Numbered from the stretch's first letter, positions 7,821 through 16,545 are shown. The stretch is 64,000 nt of DNA from Sphingopyxis flava (GCF_900168005.1 NZ_FUYP01000002.1:124001-188000), one strand, 5' to 3'. Notes: generated by a model from the sequence alone, not told the origin. Numbers and translations are program-made.

Positions 7821-9515
7821 ATGATCAAGCGACTCCTTGCTGCCTTCAGCCTGTTCGTCATCGTCCTTCCGTCGCTCGCCGCGGCACAGGGCGTCACTTC
7901 CTCCGCCGATCCGCGCGCGACCGAGGCGGGGCGTGAGATACTGGAAAAGGGCGGCTCAGCCGCCGATGCCCAAATGGCGATGATGCTGGTCCTGACGCTG
8001 GTCGAGCCGCAGTCGAGCGGCATCGGGGGTGGCGGGTTCTTCCTATATCATGACGCCAAGACAGGCGAGATCACGACGATCGACGGCCGCGAAACGGCGC
8101 CTGCTTCAGCGACACCCGATCGTTTTCTCGACAAGAACGGAAAGCCGCGCGGCTTCACGGATGTCGTCCCCGGTGGGCTTTCGGTGGGCGTTCCCGGCAA
8201 TATTCGCTTGATGCAGGAGGTGCACAGGCGTTGGGGCAAGCTGCCTTGGGCTGATCTCTTCGCGCCGGCGATTGCGCTTGCCGACAAAGGCTTCGAGGTC
8301 ACCCCGGTTCTCCACAATCTGATGAACCGCTTTGCTGATGTCTGGAAAGATTTTCCCGAGATCCGTGCGATCTACTATGTTGATGGCAAGCCCGCGCCGG
8401 TGGGGACAGTGATCAAGAATCCCGCCTATGCAGCGCTGCTCCGTGACATTGCGGCGCGGGGCCCCGACGCCTTTTACAGCGGCGTCAACGCGCAGGCCAT
8501 CGTCAAGGCGGTGACGCAGGCTCCGCGCAACCCGGCGAAGATGGCGCTCGCCGACCTTGCAGCCTACCAGGCGAAGGAGCGGCCCGCGGTCTGTACAACC
8601 TACCGCATTTACAAGCTTTGCGGCATGGCGCCCCCCTCGTCGGGCGCAACCACGGTGTTCGGCATTCTCGGCATGCTCGAAGCCTATGACATGAAGGCGA
8701 TGGGCAAGGACAATGTGATGAGCTGGCACCTGCTCGCCGAGGCGATGCAACTCGCCTATGCCGATCGCGGACAATATCTTGGCGACAGCGATTTCGTGGA
8801 CGTTCCGGTGAAGGGTCTGCTCGACAAGCAGTATCTCGCGGTGCGCCGGATGCTGATCTCGCCCTATAAGGTACGCAGCGACTATCCCGCCGGCACGCCG
8901 CCGGGGGCCGAGCCGCGCGCGCCCTCGGGCCCGGTCGCTGAACATGGAACGACCCATTTTGTCGCGGTCGATGGTGAAGGAAATGTCGCGTCGATGACTT
9001 CGACGGTCGAATCGATCTTTGGCAGCCATCTGGTCGCCAACGGTTATGTGCTCAACAACGAACTTACCGATTTCACCTTTGCGGCGGAACAGGACGGAAA
9101 ACCCGTCGCCAACCGGGTCGAGGCGGGAAAGCGGCCGCTCTCGTCGATGTCGCCCACGATCGTCTATGGCCCTGATGATCGGCCGATCCTCGCCCTTGGT
9201 TCGGCGGGCGGCAAGCGGATCATCATGCATGTGACCAAGACGTTGATCGGCGTTCTCGACTGGGGGCTGACCGCTGAGGAGGCGATCGCACTCCCCAACC
9301 TCTTTTTCGACGAGCAAGGCGCAATCATCGAGGACAATGAAATGGGCAAGACCATCGCCCAGGAATCGGCGGTGTTCGGCAAGCCGATCCGGCCCGCGAA
9401 TTTCGGCTCGAAGGTCAATGCCGCCGAGCGCACGCCGACGGGCTGGCGCGGCGCCGCCGATCCGCGTACGCCGGGTAACTGGGCGATTGCCGATCCGACG
9501 GCCGCCTCCGAATAA
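7821..9515 (+). CDS. ggt: Gamma-glutamyltransferase (glutathione hydrolase)
   Basis: This 564-aa periplasmic enzyme cleaves gamma-glutamyl bonds such as that in glutathione. It starts with a clear signal peptide ending near SLAAAQG. The precursor is self-cleaved before the catalytic threonine, here the first Thr of EHGTTHFVAVDGEG (about residue 376), and the small subunit carries the usual SSMSPTIVY segment and a GSAGGKRI loop. The ATG at 7821 directly precedes the signal peptide; the frame extends upstream into sufA but that part is not conserved. It lies about 70 bp after sufA and 36 bp before the acyl-CoA synthetase gene. Confidence 0.95.
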   Translation: MIKRLLAAFSLFVIVLPSLAAAQGVTSSADPRATEAGREILEKGGSAADAQMAMMLVLTLVEPQSSGIGGGGFFLYHDAKTGEITTIDGRETAPASATPDRFLDKNGKPRGFTDVVPGGLSVGVPGNIRLMQEVHRRWGKLPWADLFAPAIALADKGFEVTPVLHNLMNRFADVWKDFPEIRAIYYVDGKPAPVGTVIKNPAYAALLRDIAARGPDAFYSGVNAQAIVKAVTQAPRNPAKMALADLAAYQAKERPAVCTTYRIYKLCGMAPPSSGATTVFGILGMLEAYDMKAMGKDNVMSWHLLAEAMQLAYADRGQYLGDSDFVDVPVKGLLDKQYLAVRRMLISPYKVRSDYPAGTPPGAEPRAPSGPVAEHGTTHFVAVDGEGNVASMTSTVESIFGSHLVANGYVLNNELTDFTFAAEQDGKPVANRVEAGKRPLSSMSPTIVYGPDDRPILALGSAGGKRIIMHVTKTLIGVLDWGLTAEEAIALPNLFFDEQGAIIEDNEMGKTIAQESAVFGKPIRPANFGSKVNAAERTPTGWRGAADPRTPGNWAIADPTAASE

Positions 9516-9551
9516 TATCCAAGAGACTGATCCTCCCGGGAGAGAAGAGGC

Positions 9552-11381
9552 ATGAAGCTCGAACATCCGCATCTCGACCATTTCCCGAGTCTGGTCGCGA
9601 TGTTCTTCGACCGCGCGGCGCGCGGCGGCGACGACCCGTTCCTGTGGCGCAAGGTCGATCGCGCGTGGCATCCGCTGAGCTGGCGCCAGGTTGCCCATCA
9701 GGTGGCGGCGCTTGCGCACAATTTGCGCGAACTCGGGTTGAAAGAGGGCGACCGGGTGGTGCTGGTTAGCGAAAACCGACCCGAATTCTGCATCGCGGAC
9801 CTTGGCATCATGGCTGCAGGCTGCATCACCGTTCCAACCTACACAACCAACACCGAGCGTGACCACCAGCATATTCTGGACAATAGCGGCGCGCGCGCCG
9901 TGATCGTCTCGACCGCCAAGCTTGCGCGCGCGCTGATGCCCGCCGTCTTGCGCTCAAACGCCAATATCGTGATCAGCATGGAGCCGCTGCGCGTCGGCCA
10001 GCAGGGCGATGTCCGGGTGCTCGACTGGGACCCGCTCGTTGGGGGCGGCGAAGCGCATCTGGAGGAGGCAAGGGCACGGGGGCTCGCGATGAAGCGCGAG
10101 GATCTTGCCTGTCTCATCTATACAAGCGGCACTGGCGGCGCCCCGCGCGGGGTGATGCAGCATCATGGCGCGATCCTGCACAATGGCGCCGGCGCGGCCG
10201 AGATTCTGGTCAACGACTTCGGGATCGGCGACGAAGAGGTCTTCCTCTCCTTCCTGCCGCTCAGCCACGCCTATGAGCATTCGGGCGGACAGTTCCTGCC
10301 GATCATGGTCGGCGCACAGATCTATTACAGCGAAGGGCTCGAGAAGCTCGTCTCGAATATTGAGGAGACCAAGCCGACGATCATGGTCGTCGTCCCGCGA
10401 TTGTTCGAGGTCATTCGCGCGCGGATGATCAAGTCGGTCGAAAAGCAGGGCAAGCTTGCAAACTGGATGCTCACGCAGGCGCTACGTGTCGGCGAGAAGG
10501 ATTATGAGCGTCGCATGGGCCTTCTCGATCGCCCCGTCGACCTTATCCTCAACAAGCTCTTTCGGCCCAAGATCCAGCAACGCTTCGGCGGGCGGATGAA
10601 GGCGCTGGTCTCGGGCGGGGCGCCGCTCAACCCTGAAATCGGTGTATTCTTCCACTCGATCGGCCTCACGCTGCTGCAGGGCTATGGTCAGACCGAGGCG
10701 GGGCCAGTGATCAGTTGCAACCGTCCGTCGGCGGGACTCAAGATGGATACGGTCGGTCCGCCGCTCATGGACACCGAGGTGCGGATTGCCGATGACGGAG
10801 AGATCTGCGTACGCGGCGAGCTCGTCATGCAGGGCTATTGGCGTAATGAGGCGGAGACCCAGCGCGTTCTCGTCCCCGATCCCGCCGAACCCGACAAGGG
10901 GCCGTGGCTGCACACCGGTGACATCGGCCATATCGACCCTAAGGGCCGCATCGTCATCACCGACCGCAAGAAGGATCTGATCGTCAATGACAAGGGGGAC
11001 AATGTCTCCCCGCAGCGGGTCGAGGGCATGCTGACGCTCCAGCCCGAGATTCTCCAGGCGATGGTCTATGGCGACAAGCGTCCGCACCTCGTCGGCATTC
11101 TCGTTCCCGACCCCGAGTGGGCCGCCGAATGGGCCGAGGCCGGGGGGCTACCCAGAGAGCTTGCGCTGCTGCGCGAGCATGAAAAATTTCGCGCCGCGGT
11201 GCGCGCTGCGGTCGACCGGGTGAACGACCAGCTTTCCGTGATCGAAAAGGTGCGAAAATTTGACTTCGCCGACGAGCCTTTCACGATCGAGAATGAGCAG
11301 ATGACCCCTTCGATGAAGATTCGCCGCCATGTGCTGAAAGAGGTCTACGCAGGCAAGATCGCGGCGCTGTACGGAAGTTAG
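9552..11381 (+). CDS. Long-chain acyl-CoA synthetase (AMP-forming)
   Basis: The 609-aa protein is of the long bacterial FAA1/FadD15-like type. The AMP-binding motif is IYTSGTGGAPRGVM (the usual Lys is Arg), followed by YGQTEAGPVISCN, LHTGDIGHIDPKGRIVITDRKKDLI and a C-terminal region ending PSMKIRRHVL; the last Lys-containing loop is the adenylation lysine region. It activates fatty acids to acyl-CoA for beta-oxidation or lipid synthesis. A GGGAGAGAAGAGG sequence precedes ATG at 9552. It may be cotranscribed with ggt. A large hairpin (11424-11474) lies past its stop. Confidence 0.93.
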   Translation: MKLEHPHLDHFPSLVAMFFDRAARGGDDPFLWRKVDRAWHPLSWRQVAHQVAALAHNLRELGLKEGDRVVLVSENRPEFCIADLGIMAAGCITVPTYTTNTERDHQHILDNSGARAVIVSTAKLARALMPAVLRSNANIVISMEPLRVGQQGDVRVLDWDPLVGGGEAHLEEARARGLAMKREDLACLIYTSGTGGAPRGVMQHHGAILHNGAGAAEILVNDFGIGDEEVFLSFLPLSHAYEHSGGQFLPIMVGAQIYYSEGLEKLVSNIEETKPTIMVVVPRLFEVIRARMIKSVEKQGKLANWMLTQALRVGEKDYERRMGLLDRPVDLILNKLFRPKIQQRFGGRMKALVSGGAPLNPEIGVFFHSIGLTLLQGYGQTEAGPVISCNRPSAGLKMDTVGPPLMDTEVRIADDGEICVRGELVMQGYWRNEAETQRVLVPDPAEPDKGPWLHTGDIGHIDPKGRIVITDRKKDLIVNDKGDNVSPQRVEGMLTLQPEILQAMVYGDKRPHLVGILVPDPEWAAEWAEAGGLPRELALLREHEKFRAAVRAAVDRVNDQLSVIEKVRKFDFADEPFTIENEQMTPSMKIRRHVLKEVYAGKIAALYGS

Positions 11382-11423
11382 GCGATATGAGCCCCGGCGG
11401 GCCGCGACCTATATCCTTCCATT

Positions 11424-11474
11424 GGCAGGCGGGCTGCGACCCGAAGAGCGCGGCGCAAACCGGGCCCGCCTGCC
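11424..11474. terminator. Large inverted repeat between convergent genes
   Basis: GGCAGGCGGGC (11424-11434) and GCCCGCCTGCC (11464-11474) form a perfect 11-bp stem with a 29-nt loop, placed between the acyl-CoA synthetase stop (11381) and the stop of the convergent minus-strand gene (11489). No T tract follows on either strand. It may end transcription from both sides or be a decayed repeat. Confidence 0.4.
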
Positions 11475-11488
11475 GCTGAACCGAGGGC

Positions 11489-11938
11489 TCAGCCGGCGTC
11501 CCCCGCCGGTTTGCGATAGGGGACGAAGTCGCCGAAGACGCAGGTCGGGCCACGGATGCCGCTCGAGCGGTCGACCAGGTGGAAGAAATCACCGCTGCAG
11601 AGTTGCGATCCGAACTGCTTGATCACCATGATGTCGCTGTCGCGCGCGAGGCCCGGACAGCTTCCCTTAAGATCGTTGCGATAAACGAGATTGCTGCCCG
11701 AGCGGTAGAGCAGAATAGTGTCCGACACGCGGATCGCGTCGTTGGTCCGGAAGCTTGGGAGGCATTTTTCGGGGGCGCCTGCCACCTTGCCCGCGAGCTG
11801 CTTGTTAAGGGTCTCGGCCTGTTTGGGCGTCAGCGCTGCCGCTCCGGCGTTCGCCGTGCCAGGCGGGGCGCAGCTTGCGAGGATCGGCCCGGTTGCCGTC
11901 ATCAAAGCGGCGGCGCAGAGGAGATTCCAATAAGCCAT
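11489..11938 (-). CDS. Putative lipoprotein or secreted protein of unknown function (DUF6491-like)
   Basis: The 149-aa product begins with a hydrophobic signal sequence ending in ILASCAPPG, which fits a lipobox (L-A-S-C), so it is probably a lipoprotein. The mature part has three further cysteines and a TNDAIRVSDTILLYRSG segment followed by YRNDLKGSCPGL, a pattern I associate with DUF6491 proteins; this name is from memory and not certain. ATG at 11938 is preferred over that at 11944 because GGAG stands 7 nt before it. It is the last gene of a long minus-strand series, about 70 bp after gloB. Confidence 0.75.
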   Translation of the reverse strand: MAYWNLLCAAALMTATGPILASCAPPGTANAGAAALTPKQAETLNKQLAGKVAGAPEKCLPSFRTNDAIRVSDTILLYRSGSNLVYRNDLKGSCPGLARDSDIMVIKQFGSQLCSGDFFHLVDRSSGIRGPTCVFGDFVPYRKPAGDAG

Positions 11939-12011
11939 GATCATACTCCTTGCATCATGCGGGGTCAGTAAAGGCGTCCCAAAGAATGGGCGCTGAAATG
12001 GCTGGGCGCGG

Positions 12012-12740
12012 TCACGCGGCATCCTTGAGCGCGCGGATCCGTCCCAGCTCGGCTGCGCTCGGTGCGCGCAAAAAAGGATTGGTCGCGCGCTCGGCGCCGA
12101 TCGTGGTGGGGACGGTCGCCTCGCCAGCGGCGCGCGCAGCCTCGACCTCGGCGAGCCGCGCGGCCAGCGCATCATTGCCGGGATCGACGGTCACGGCGAA
12201 GCGCGCATTCGACAGCGTATATTCGTGCGCACAGTAGACGCGCGTCGCATCGTCGAGGGTGCCGAGCCGCTGCATATTGGCAAACATCTGCTCTGCCGTT
12301 CCCTCGAACAGGCGGCCGCAGCCCATCGCAAACATTGTGTCGCCGACGAAGATCGCGCCGTCGTCGGCAAAATGATAGGCGATATGGCCCGCCGTGTGCG
12401 CGGGCACATCCCACACATCCGCGACATGCGCGCCGAGCTGGACATGGTCGCCGCCTGCCACCGATCGGTCGGCGCTGGGAATGCGCTCGCGCTCGGCGGC
12501 CGGGACGATGATCTCGCATCCGGTCTTTGCCTTGATGGCAGCATTGCCGCCGGTGTGATCGGGGTGCCAGTGGGTGTTCCAGATTGCAGTGATCGTCCAG
12601 CCGCGCGCGTCGGCCTCGGCGAGCACCGGATCGGCTACCGCGGGGTCGACCACCATCGTTTCAGAGCTTTCCGGATCGTGGACGAGCCAGACATAATTGT
12701 CGCTGAGAACGGGGATACGGACGATATCGAGCTGTGCCAC
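12012..12740 (-). CDS. gloB: Hydroxyacylglutathione hydrolase (glyoxalase II)
   Basis: The 242-aa protein is a metallo-beta-lactamase-fold hydrolase with the binuclear metal motif THWHPDH at residues 56-62, then HTAGHIAY and GDTMFAMGCGR, and the C-terminal HEYTLSNARFA typical of glyoxalase II. It hydrolyses S-lactoylglutathione to lactate and glutathione. It follows gloA by 78 bp on the same strand, so both steps of methylglyoxal removal are encoded together. Confidence 0.96.
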   Translation of the reverse strand: MAQLDIVRIPVLSDNYVWLVHDPESSETMVVDPAVADPVLAEADARGWTITAIWNTHWHPDHTGGNAAIKAKTGCEIIVPAAERERIPSADRSVAGGDHVQLGAHVADVWDVPAHTAGHIAYHFADDGAIFVGDTMFAMGCGRLFEGTAEQMFANMQRLGTLDDATRVYCAHEYTLSNARFAVTVDPGNDALAARLAEVEAARAAGEATVPTTIGAERATNPFLRAPSAAELGRIRALKDAA

Positions 12741-12818
12741 GATTGTCTCCTTTCGCTTCCGGCCTCTGCTCCTTTCGACGGAGCGGGCATCCTTCAGCCT
12801 TGGTGATCGGCGATCACC

Positions 12819-13256
12819 TTACCAGCTTCCGCTATTCGGCATCGATGCCCAAGGTTCCTGCGGGGGCAAATGGCCGTCCTGCAGCAGCTCGACCGAAATA
12901 CCGTCGGGCGACCGCACGAAGGCCATATGCCCGTCGCGCGGCGGCCGATTGATGGTTACCCCCGCGTCCATCAGCCGCTGGCACGTCGCGTAAATATCGT
13001 CGACGCGGTAGGCGAGGTGGCCAAAGTTGCGCCCGCCTTCGTAGGTCTCTGCCGGGCTGCCGTCTTCGGGCGGCCAATTATAGGTCAGCTCGACCTCGGC
13101 AATCTCCTCCTGGCCCGGAGCGGCAAGGAAAATCAGCGTGAAGCGCCCCGCTTCATTGTCGAAGCGGCGAACCTCCTCAAGCCCGATAAGCTTGAAGAAG
13201 GCGACGGTCGCGCCGGGGTCGGTGACGCGGATCATGGTGTGAAGATATTGGGTCAT
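12819..13256 (-). CDS. gloA: Lactoylglutathione lyase (glyoxalase I), VOC fold
   Basis: The 145-aa product has the glyoxalase I pattern: N-terminal YLHTMIRVTDP with the metal histidine, a GLEEVRR strand, ELTYNW, then GRNFGHLAYRVDDIY and a C-terminal ISVELLQ strand carrying the metal glutamate. It converts the methylglyoxal-glutathione adduct to S-lactoylglutathione. It starts 8 bp after the stop of the thioesterase gene and precedes gloB. Confidence 0.93.
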   Translation of the reverse strand: MTQYLHTMIRVTDPGATVAFFKLIGLEEVRRFDNEAGRFTLIFLAAPGQEEIAEVELTYNWPPEDGSPAETYEGGRNFGHLAYRVDDIYATCQRLMDAGVTINRPPRDGHMAFVRSPDGISVELLQDGHLPPQEPWASMPNSGSW

Positions 13257-13264
13257 GCCCTTAT

Positions 13265-13702
13265 TTAGGCACGAAGGGGCCGTCCTTCAAACGCTTCGAA
13301 CATCGCGAGCAGTTCCTCGGGCACGGGCGCCGGTGCGCCGCGCGCCTCCGCGACGTGGACGCTGACCTCAAGGCCCGTTGCGCGAAGATCGTCGCGGCCT
13401 GATCCGTGCAACTCGAAAAGGAAGGTCATCGAGCTTCGCCCGACCCGCGAGCAGCGCACGCAGATGTCGATCTGCTCGTCGAGCAGGATCGGTGCCTTGT
13501 AGTCCACCTCCGCCCGCGCGACATGGAATTCGGGGCTCTCGTGATGCGGCCAACGGTCATATACTCCGACAGCACGCCAATATTCTGTGATGCCGATGTC
13601 GAAATATTCAAGATAGCGGCTGTTGAACACGACCGATTGCGCGTCGATCTCGGCGTAGCGGACGCGCTTGGTGAGGTGGAAACGGAAATCGCTGCGGGCC
13701 AT
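13265..13702 (-). CDS. Acyl-CoA thioesterase, hotdog fold (4HBT family)
   Basis: The 145-aa protein has the single hotdog domain of YbgC/FadM-type thioesterases: RVRYAEIDAQSVVFNSRYLEYFDIG, where the Asp after AEI is the catalytic one and Asn follows, then a central PILLDEQIDI strand. The substrate acyl-CoA cannot be told from the sequence. It sits 9 bp after the upstream alpha/beta hydrolase and 8 bp before gloA, hence one transcript. Confidence 0.9.
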   Translation of the reverse strand: MARSDFRFHLTKRVRYAEIDAQSVVFNSRYLEYFDIGITEYWRAVGVYDRWPHHESPEFHVARAEVDYKAPILLDEQIDICVRCSRVGRSSMTFLFELHGSGRDDLRATGLEVSVHVAEARGAPAPVPEELLAMFEAFEGRPLRA

Positions 13703-13711
13703 GCATTTCTT

Positions 13712-14503
13712 TCAGATAGGGGTCGCGGCACGCGCGACAGGGATGCTCGTCGCAAGATGCGCGACCGTGTCGATCAAAAGCGCGATGTCGCCTTGGCGCG
13801 AGAGACGGTGATCGCCTCCCTTGACCAGGGTGATCTGGACGTCATCGCTCGCCAGCGCCGCCGACAGGCGAAGGCTGATCTCGGGAGGAACGTCGCCGTC
13901 TTCCTGACCGTGGAGCAGGCGGACCGGACAGGTCAGCGCAATGTCGGCACCCAGTAGCCGGTTCGCCTCGCCTGACTGCCAGAAGGCGCGGGTCGTGACA
14001 TAAGGCTGGTCGCCATAGGGGGTCTCCTCGATCAGCGCGCCTGCGGCGAGGATCATCGCCTTTTCTTCCGGCGAGAAACCCCAGTCGGTAAAATCGGGCG
14101 CCGCAGCTATGCCGACCAGCCCCGCGACCCGGCCTGGTCCGTCGCGCGCCTGCAGCATCAGCGCCACCAGCAGCATCAGCCAGCCGCCCATCGATGATCC
14201 GACGAGCAGCACCGGGCCGCTCGTCTTGGCATCGATCAGGTCCAGCACGTCGCCGCGCCAATCGAGCAATGTCTGGTCGCGAAACAGTCCTTCCGATGCG
14301 CCGCAGCCCGCATAATCGAGGAGCAGGCAAGCGCGTGCCTCGGCCGCTGCCCAGGCGAACAGCGCGCTCGCCTTTCCGCCTTCCATGTCGGACATATAGC
14401 CGGGGAGGAAGACGATCGTCGGCCCGGTGCCTTCGACATGGCGATAGGCGAGGCGCGGTCGACCGGTTCGGTCGAGATAGGCAGGCGGGGAAAGCTCGGT
14501 CAC
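13712..14503 (-). CDS. Alpha/beta hydrolase
   Basis: The 263-aa cytoplasmic protein (no signal peptide) has the nucleophile elbow VGSSMGGW (G-x-S-x-G), an oxyanion strand IVFLPGYMSDM, an acidic residue in LLHGQEDGDVP and a late histidine in KGGDHRLS. This is the layout of palmitoyl-thioesterase/BEM46-like esterases. Its place just before a thioesterase and the glyoxalase genes suggests a role in thioester or ester clearance, which is inference. Confidence 0.88.
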   Translation of the reverse strand: MTELSPPAYLDRTGRPRLAYRHVEGTGPTIVFLPGYMSDMEGGKASALFAWAAAEARACLLLDYAGCGASEGLFRDQTLLDWRGDVLDLIDAKTSGPVLLVGSSMGGWLMLLVALMLQARDGPGRVAGLVGIAAAPDFTDWGFSPEEKAMILAAGALIEETPYGDQPYVTTRAFWQSGEANRLLGADIALTCPVRLLHGQEDGDVPPEISLRLSAALASDDVQITLVKGGDHRLSRQGDIALLIDTVAHLATSIPVARAATPI

Positions 14504-14514
14504 CGGAAACGCCG

Positions 14515-14769
14515 TCAGATAACCCAGTCGACCGTTTGCATCTGCGTCACGGCCTGTCCCTTGGCGCGGCGCTGTTCGACCATGATGCGGTTGAGGCGCT
14601 GAATCGTATCGCTACCGGTGGTGATGCACCATCCGGGGACAAACGCATGAACCAGCGCGCACAGCCCACCCCAGATCATTGTCAGGCCAAAGCGCGAGGC
14701 GACACCGAAATGCTCGATGTAATTTTCGTCGACGCTCCGCGGATGATCGACGAACAGGCGCTTGAACAT
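14515..14769 (-). CDS. Small membrane-associated protein (DUF6356-like)
   Basis: The 84-aa product begins MFKRLFVDHPRSVDENYIEH, then one hydrophobic segment (GLTMIWGGLCALVHAFVPG) and ends in a hydrophilic tail. This start resembles the capsule-related or DUF6356 small proteins of sphingomonads; function unknown. ATG at 14769 is supported by AAGGAA upstream; longer frames lack any conserved feature. It lies 11 bp before the next gene and about 110 bp after the secreted hydrolase gene. Confidence 0.75.
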   Translation of the reverse strand: MFKRLFVDHPRSVDENYIEHFGVASRFGLTMIWGGLCALVHAFVPGWCITTGSDTIQRLNRIMVEQRRAKGQAVTQMQTVDWVI

Positions 14770-14878
14770 GCAGGTTCCTTTCCGGCTGCCCCTTCCCCTA
14801 GCGCTGGCAGGCGATCCCGGCAAGGCAGGCGCCGCACCGCCTGCGGCTTGCCGCGCGCGTAGCAACGAACGGTAAAGC

Positions 14879-15814
14879 TCATTCCGCCAGGAACGCATCA
14901 AGCGCCCTCGCAAATGCCGCGGGCTGATCGAGCATGATGAAATGGCGGCTACCCGTCACCATTTGCGCCTTGAACTTCGCTATGCCCTCATATTGAGGCT
15001 CGAACGCTTGCCTTGCGGCGTCGGCGGCCATGACGCTGTCGTCCTGCGCATAGAGCAAGGTGACTGGCGCCGCGATCTTCCCGAGTTCTCCGCGCAGGTC
15101 GGTGGTGAGGTCGTCGTAGAAAAGCTGGGCGCTGACCCTCGGGTCGGCGCCGTGCATCCAGCCCGCCACCGCGATGCGACCCGCGGGGGTGTTTGACATG
15201 GTCCCGGCCATGCTCGCCGGGCCGGGATCGGCGACGGGGGTGGCTGGCTTCGGTGCGTCATATTGCGCGCGCATCGCGGCCGCCATCGCTTCGGCCTGCG
15301 GCTTCATCAACTCGGCCGTCGCACCCGGTGCGAAGATGGTGCCTATGAACGGTACCGCATCGACAACCATAAGCCTGCCGACCTCGTGCGGTGCCCGCGC
15401 CGCGATCATCAGGCCGGTCAAGCCGCCGAGCGAATGGCCGACCACGGCTGGGGCGGGGCGCCCCGCGTTGGTGATGCAATCGTCGATATAGTCTGCGACT
15501 TCCTGCATCATCGGTTCGAGCACCGGACCTTGCGCGTTCACTCCCGCGTCGTCCCCAAACCCGCGCACCTGGACCAGGTGGAGGCGATATCTGTCTTTCA
15601 GCCGCTGTGCGGTCTCGCCCCATACTGCGCGCGGTGAGGAAAGCCCGGGAATCAACACGACGTCCGGGCCGTCGCCTTCGACCTCGATAGTGATCCGACT
15701 CCCCTCGATGCGCGGCCAAGTGCAGGAATTTGCGGGCTGGGCGGCTTGCGCATGGGCCGCGGGATCGGCGAAGAGGAGCGCAAGGAGTCCCGTGATGGGG
15801 ACGAGTTTCCGCAT
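14879..15814 (-). CDS. Secreted alpha/beta hydrolase
   Basis: The 311-aa protein has a signal peptide (hydrophobic LVPITGLLALLFADPAAHAQA) and an alpha/beta hydrolase fold: VVLIPGLSSPRAVW, elbow VVGHSLGG with the nucleophile serine, LLYAQDDSV with an acidic residue and GSRHFIMLDQP with the catalytic histidine. It starts only 4 bp after the XRE regulator stop and has its own AAGGA ribosome site, so it is probably controlled by that regulator's operators. The substrate is unknown. Confidence 0.9.
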   Translation of the reverse strand: MRKLVPITGLLALLFADPAAHAQAAQPANSCTWPRIEGSRITIEVEGDGPDVVLIPGLSSPRAVWGETAQRLKDRYRLHLVQVRGFGDDAGVNAQGPVLEPMMQEVADYIDDCITNAGRPAPAVVGHSLGGLTGLMIAARAPHEVGRLMVVDAVPFIGTIFAPGATAELMKPQAEAMAAAMRAQYDAPKPATPVADPGPASMAGTMSNTPAGRIAVAGWMHGADPRVSAQLFYDDLTTDLRGELGKIAAPVTLLYAQDDSVMAADAARQAFEPQYEGIAKFKAQMVTGSRHFIMLDQPAAFARALDAFLAE

Positions 15815-15818
15815 GGCT

Positions 15819-16010
15819 TCAATCCTTCAGGAAAATGTCTTCAATGGGGAGGCCGAACAGGTCGGCGATGCGGAAAGCGAGGGGAAGTGATGGGTCATAT
15901 TTGCCCGTCTCGATCGCGTTGACCGACTGGCGCGATACTTCGAGTCGTTCGGCCAGATCGCCCTGGCTCCAGTCGCGTTCGGCGCGCAGAACCTTGAGGC
16001 GGTTCTTCAT
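15819..16010 (-). CDS. Small XRE-family (Cro/CI, YozG-like) regulator
   Basis: The 63-aa protein is one helix-turn-helix domain: MKNRLKVLRAERDWSQGDLA, then VSRQSVNAIETGKYDPSL as recognition region, and a short FGLPIEDIF end. ATG at 16010 overlaps the stop of the membrane-protein gene as ATGA, a typical coupled arrangement. Small regulators of this group are usually encoded next to a membrane protein of the kind found here and repress their own promoter. The three dyads at 16419-16489 are the likely targets. Confidence 0.93.
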   Translation of the reverse strand: MKNRLKVLRAERDWSQGDLAERLEVSRQSVNAIETGKYDPSLPLAFRIADLFGLPIEDIFLKD

Positions 16011-16417
16011 GCGCACCCCCCGTCACCGAAGGTCAGCTTGTTGACGGCAGCACCGACGCCCAGGCCGAAGCACCAGATTGGAAATACCCAGAAAACGGGC
16101 AGGCGCGGGACGTCGGTATAGATTTCCAGGATGCCCCAACTGCTCGCAACGCCGAGCGCGAGCGCTGTCGCAACCAGCGCTTTGCGGATCTCAAGGAGCC
16201 GCAGATACTCATCCGTGAGCTCGCTGAAATAGCGTCCGATTGCCCAGATGAAGCCGAAGACGGCAAGACCGGGCAGCAGCGCAATCGCGACGCTGAGCGG
16301 CGTCGCAGGCGAGCCCTTCGGCAAGAGCGAGCCAGCCAGAAAGATCGCGGCAACGTAGGTTACCGATACGACCACCATCCGGCCGAGATAACGGCGCTGC
16401 GCAGGATTCATCGTCAT
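16007..16417 (-). CDS. Small integral membrane protein, partner of the XRE regulator
   Basis: The 136-aa product has about four transmembrane segments (around residues 15-30, 42-62, 85-105 and 112-130) and a short charged loop YFSELTDEYLRLLEIRKALV between the second and third. No enzyme motif is visible. It is the first gene of the operon, with AAGGGA about 8 nt before the ATG and the weakest of three dyads covering that ribosome site. A sensor or antagonist role for the XRE protein is possible but not shown. Confidence 0.85.
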   Translation of the reverse strand: MTMNPAQRRYLGRMVVVSVTYVAAIFLAGSLLPKGSPATPLSVAIALLPGLAVFGFIWAIGRYFSELTDEYLRLLEIRKALVATALALGVASSWGILEIYTDVPRLPVFWVFPIWCFGLGVGAAVNKLTFGDGGCA

Positions 16418-16418
16418 G

Positions 16419-16489
16419 AGTCAAGTTCCCTTGTAGAGTTGTAAAGGGACATTTACAGTCTTGAGCGATAAAGTCAAGCAACATTGACA
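16419..16489 (-). promoter_or_regulatory. Three phased operator-like dyads at the XRE operon promoter
   Basis: Three 18-bp sites share a 6-6-6 design. Site 1: TGTAAA-N6-TTTACA at 16440-16457 (perfect). Site 2: AGTCAA-N6-TTGACA at 16472-16489 (one mismatch between arms). Site 3: AGTCAA-N6-TTGTAG at 16419-16436 (weak). Their centres are 21 and 32 bp apart, about two and three helical turns, so all face the same side of the helix. On the minus strand TTGACT within site 2 could be the -35 element and TAAATG in site 1 the -10 element, so binding would block the promoter. Confidence 0.7.
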
Positions 16490-16545
16490 AAGTGATTGGT
16501 TTGCTTGTCTGGAAAGGCGCGAAAGGCTTCCGAAATGCGGGCGAT

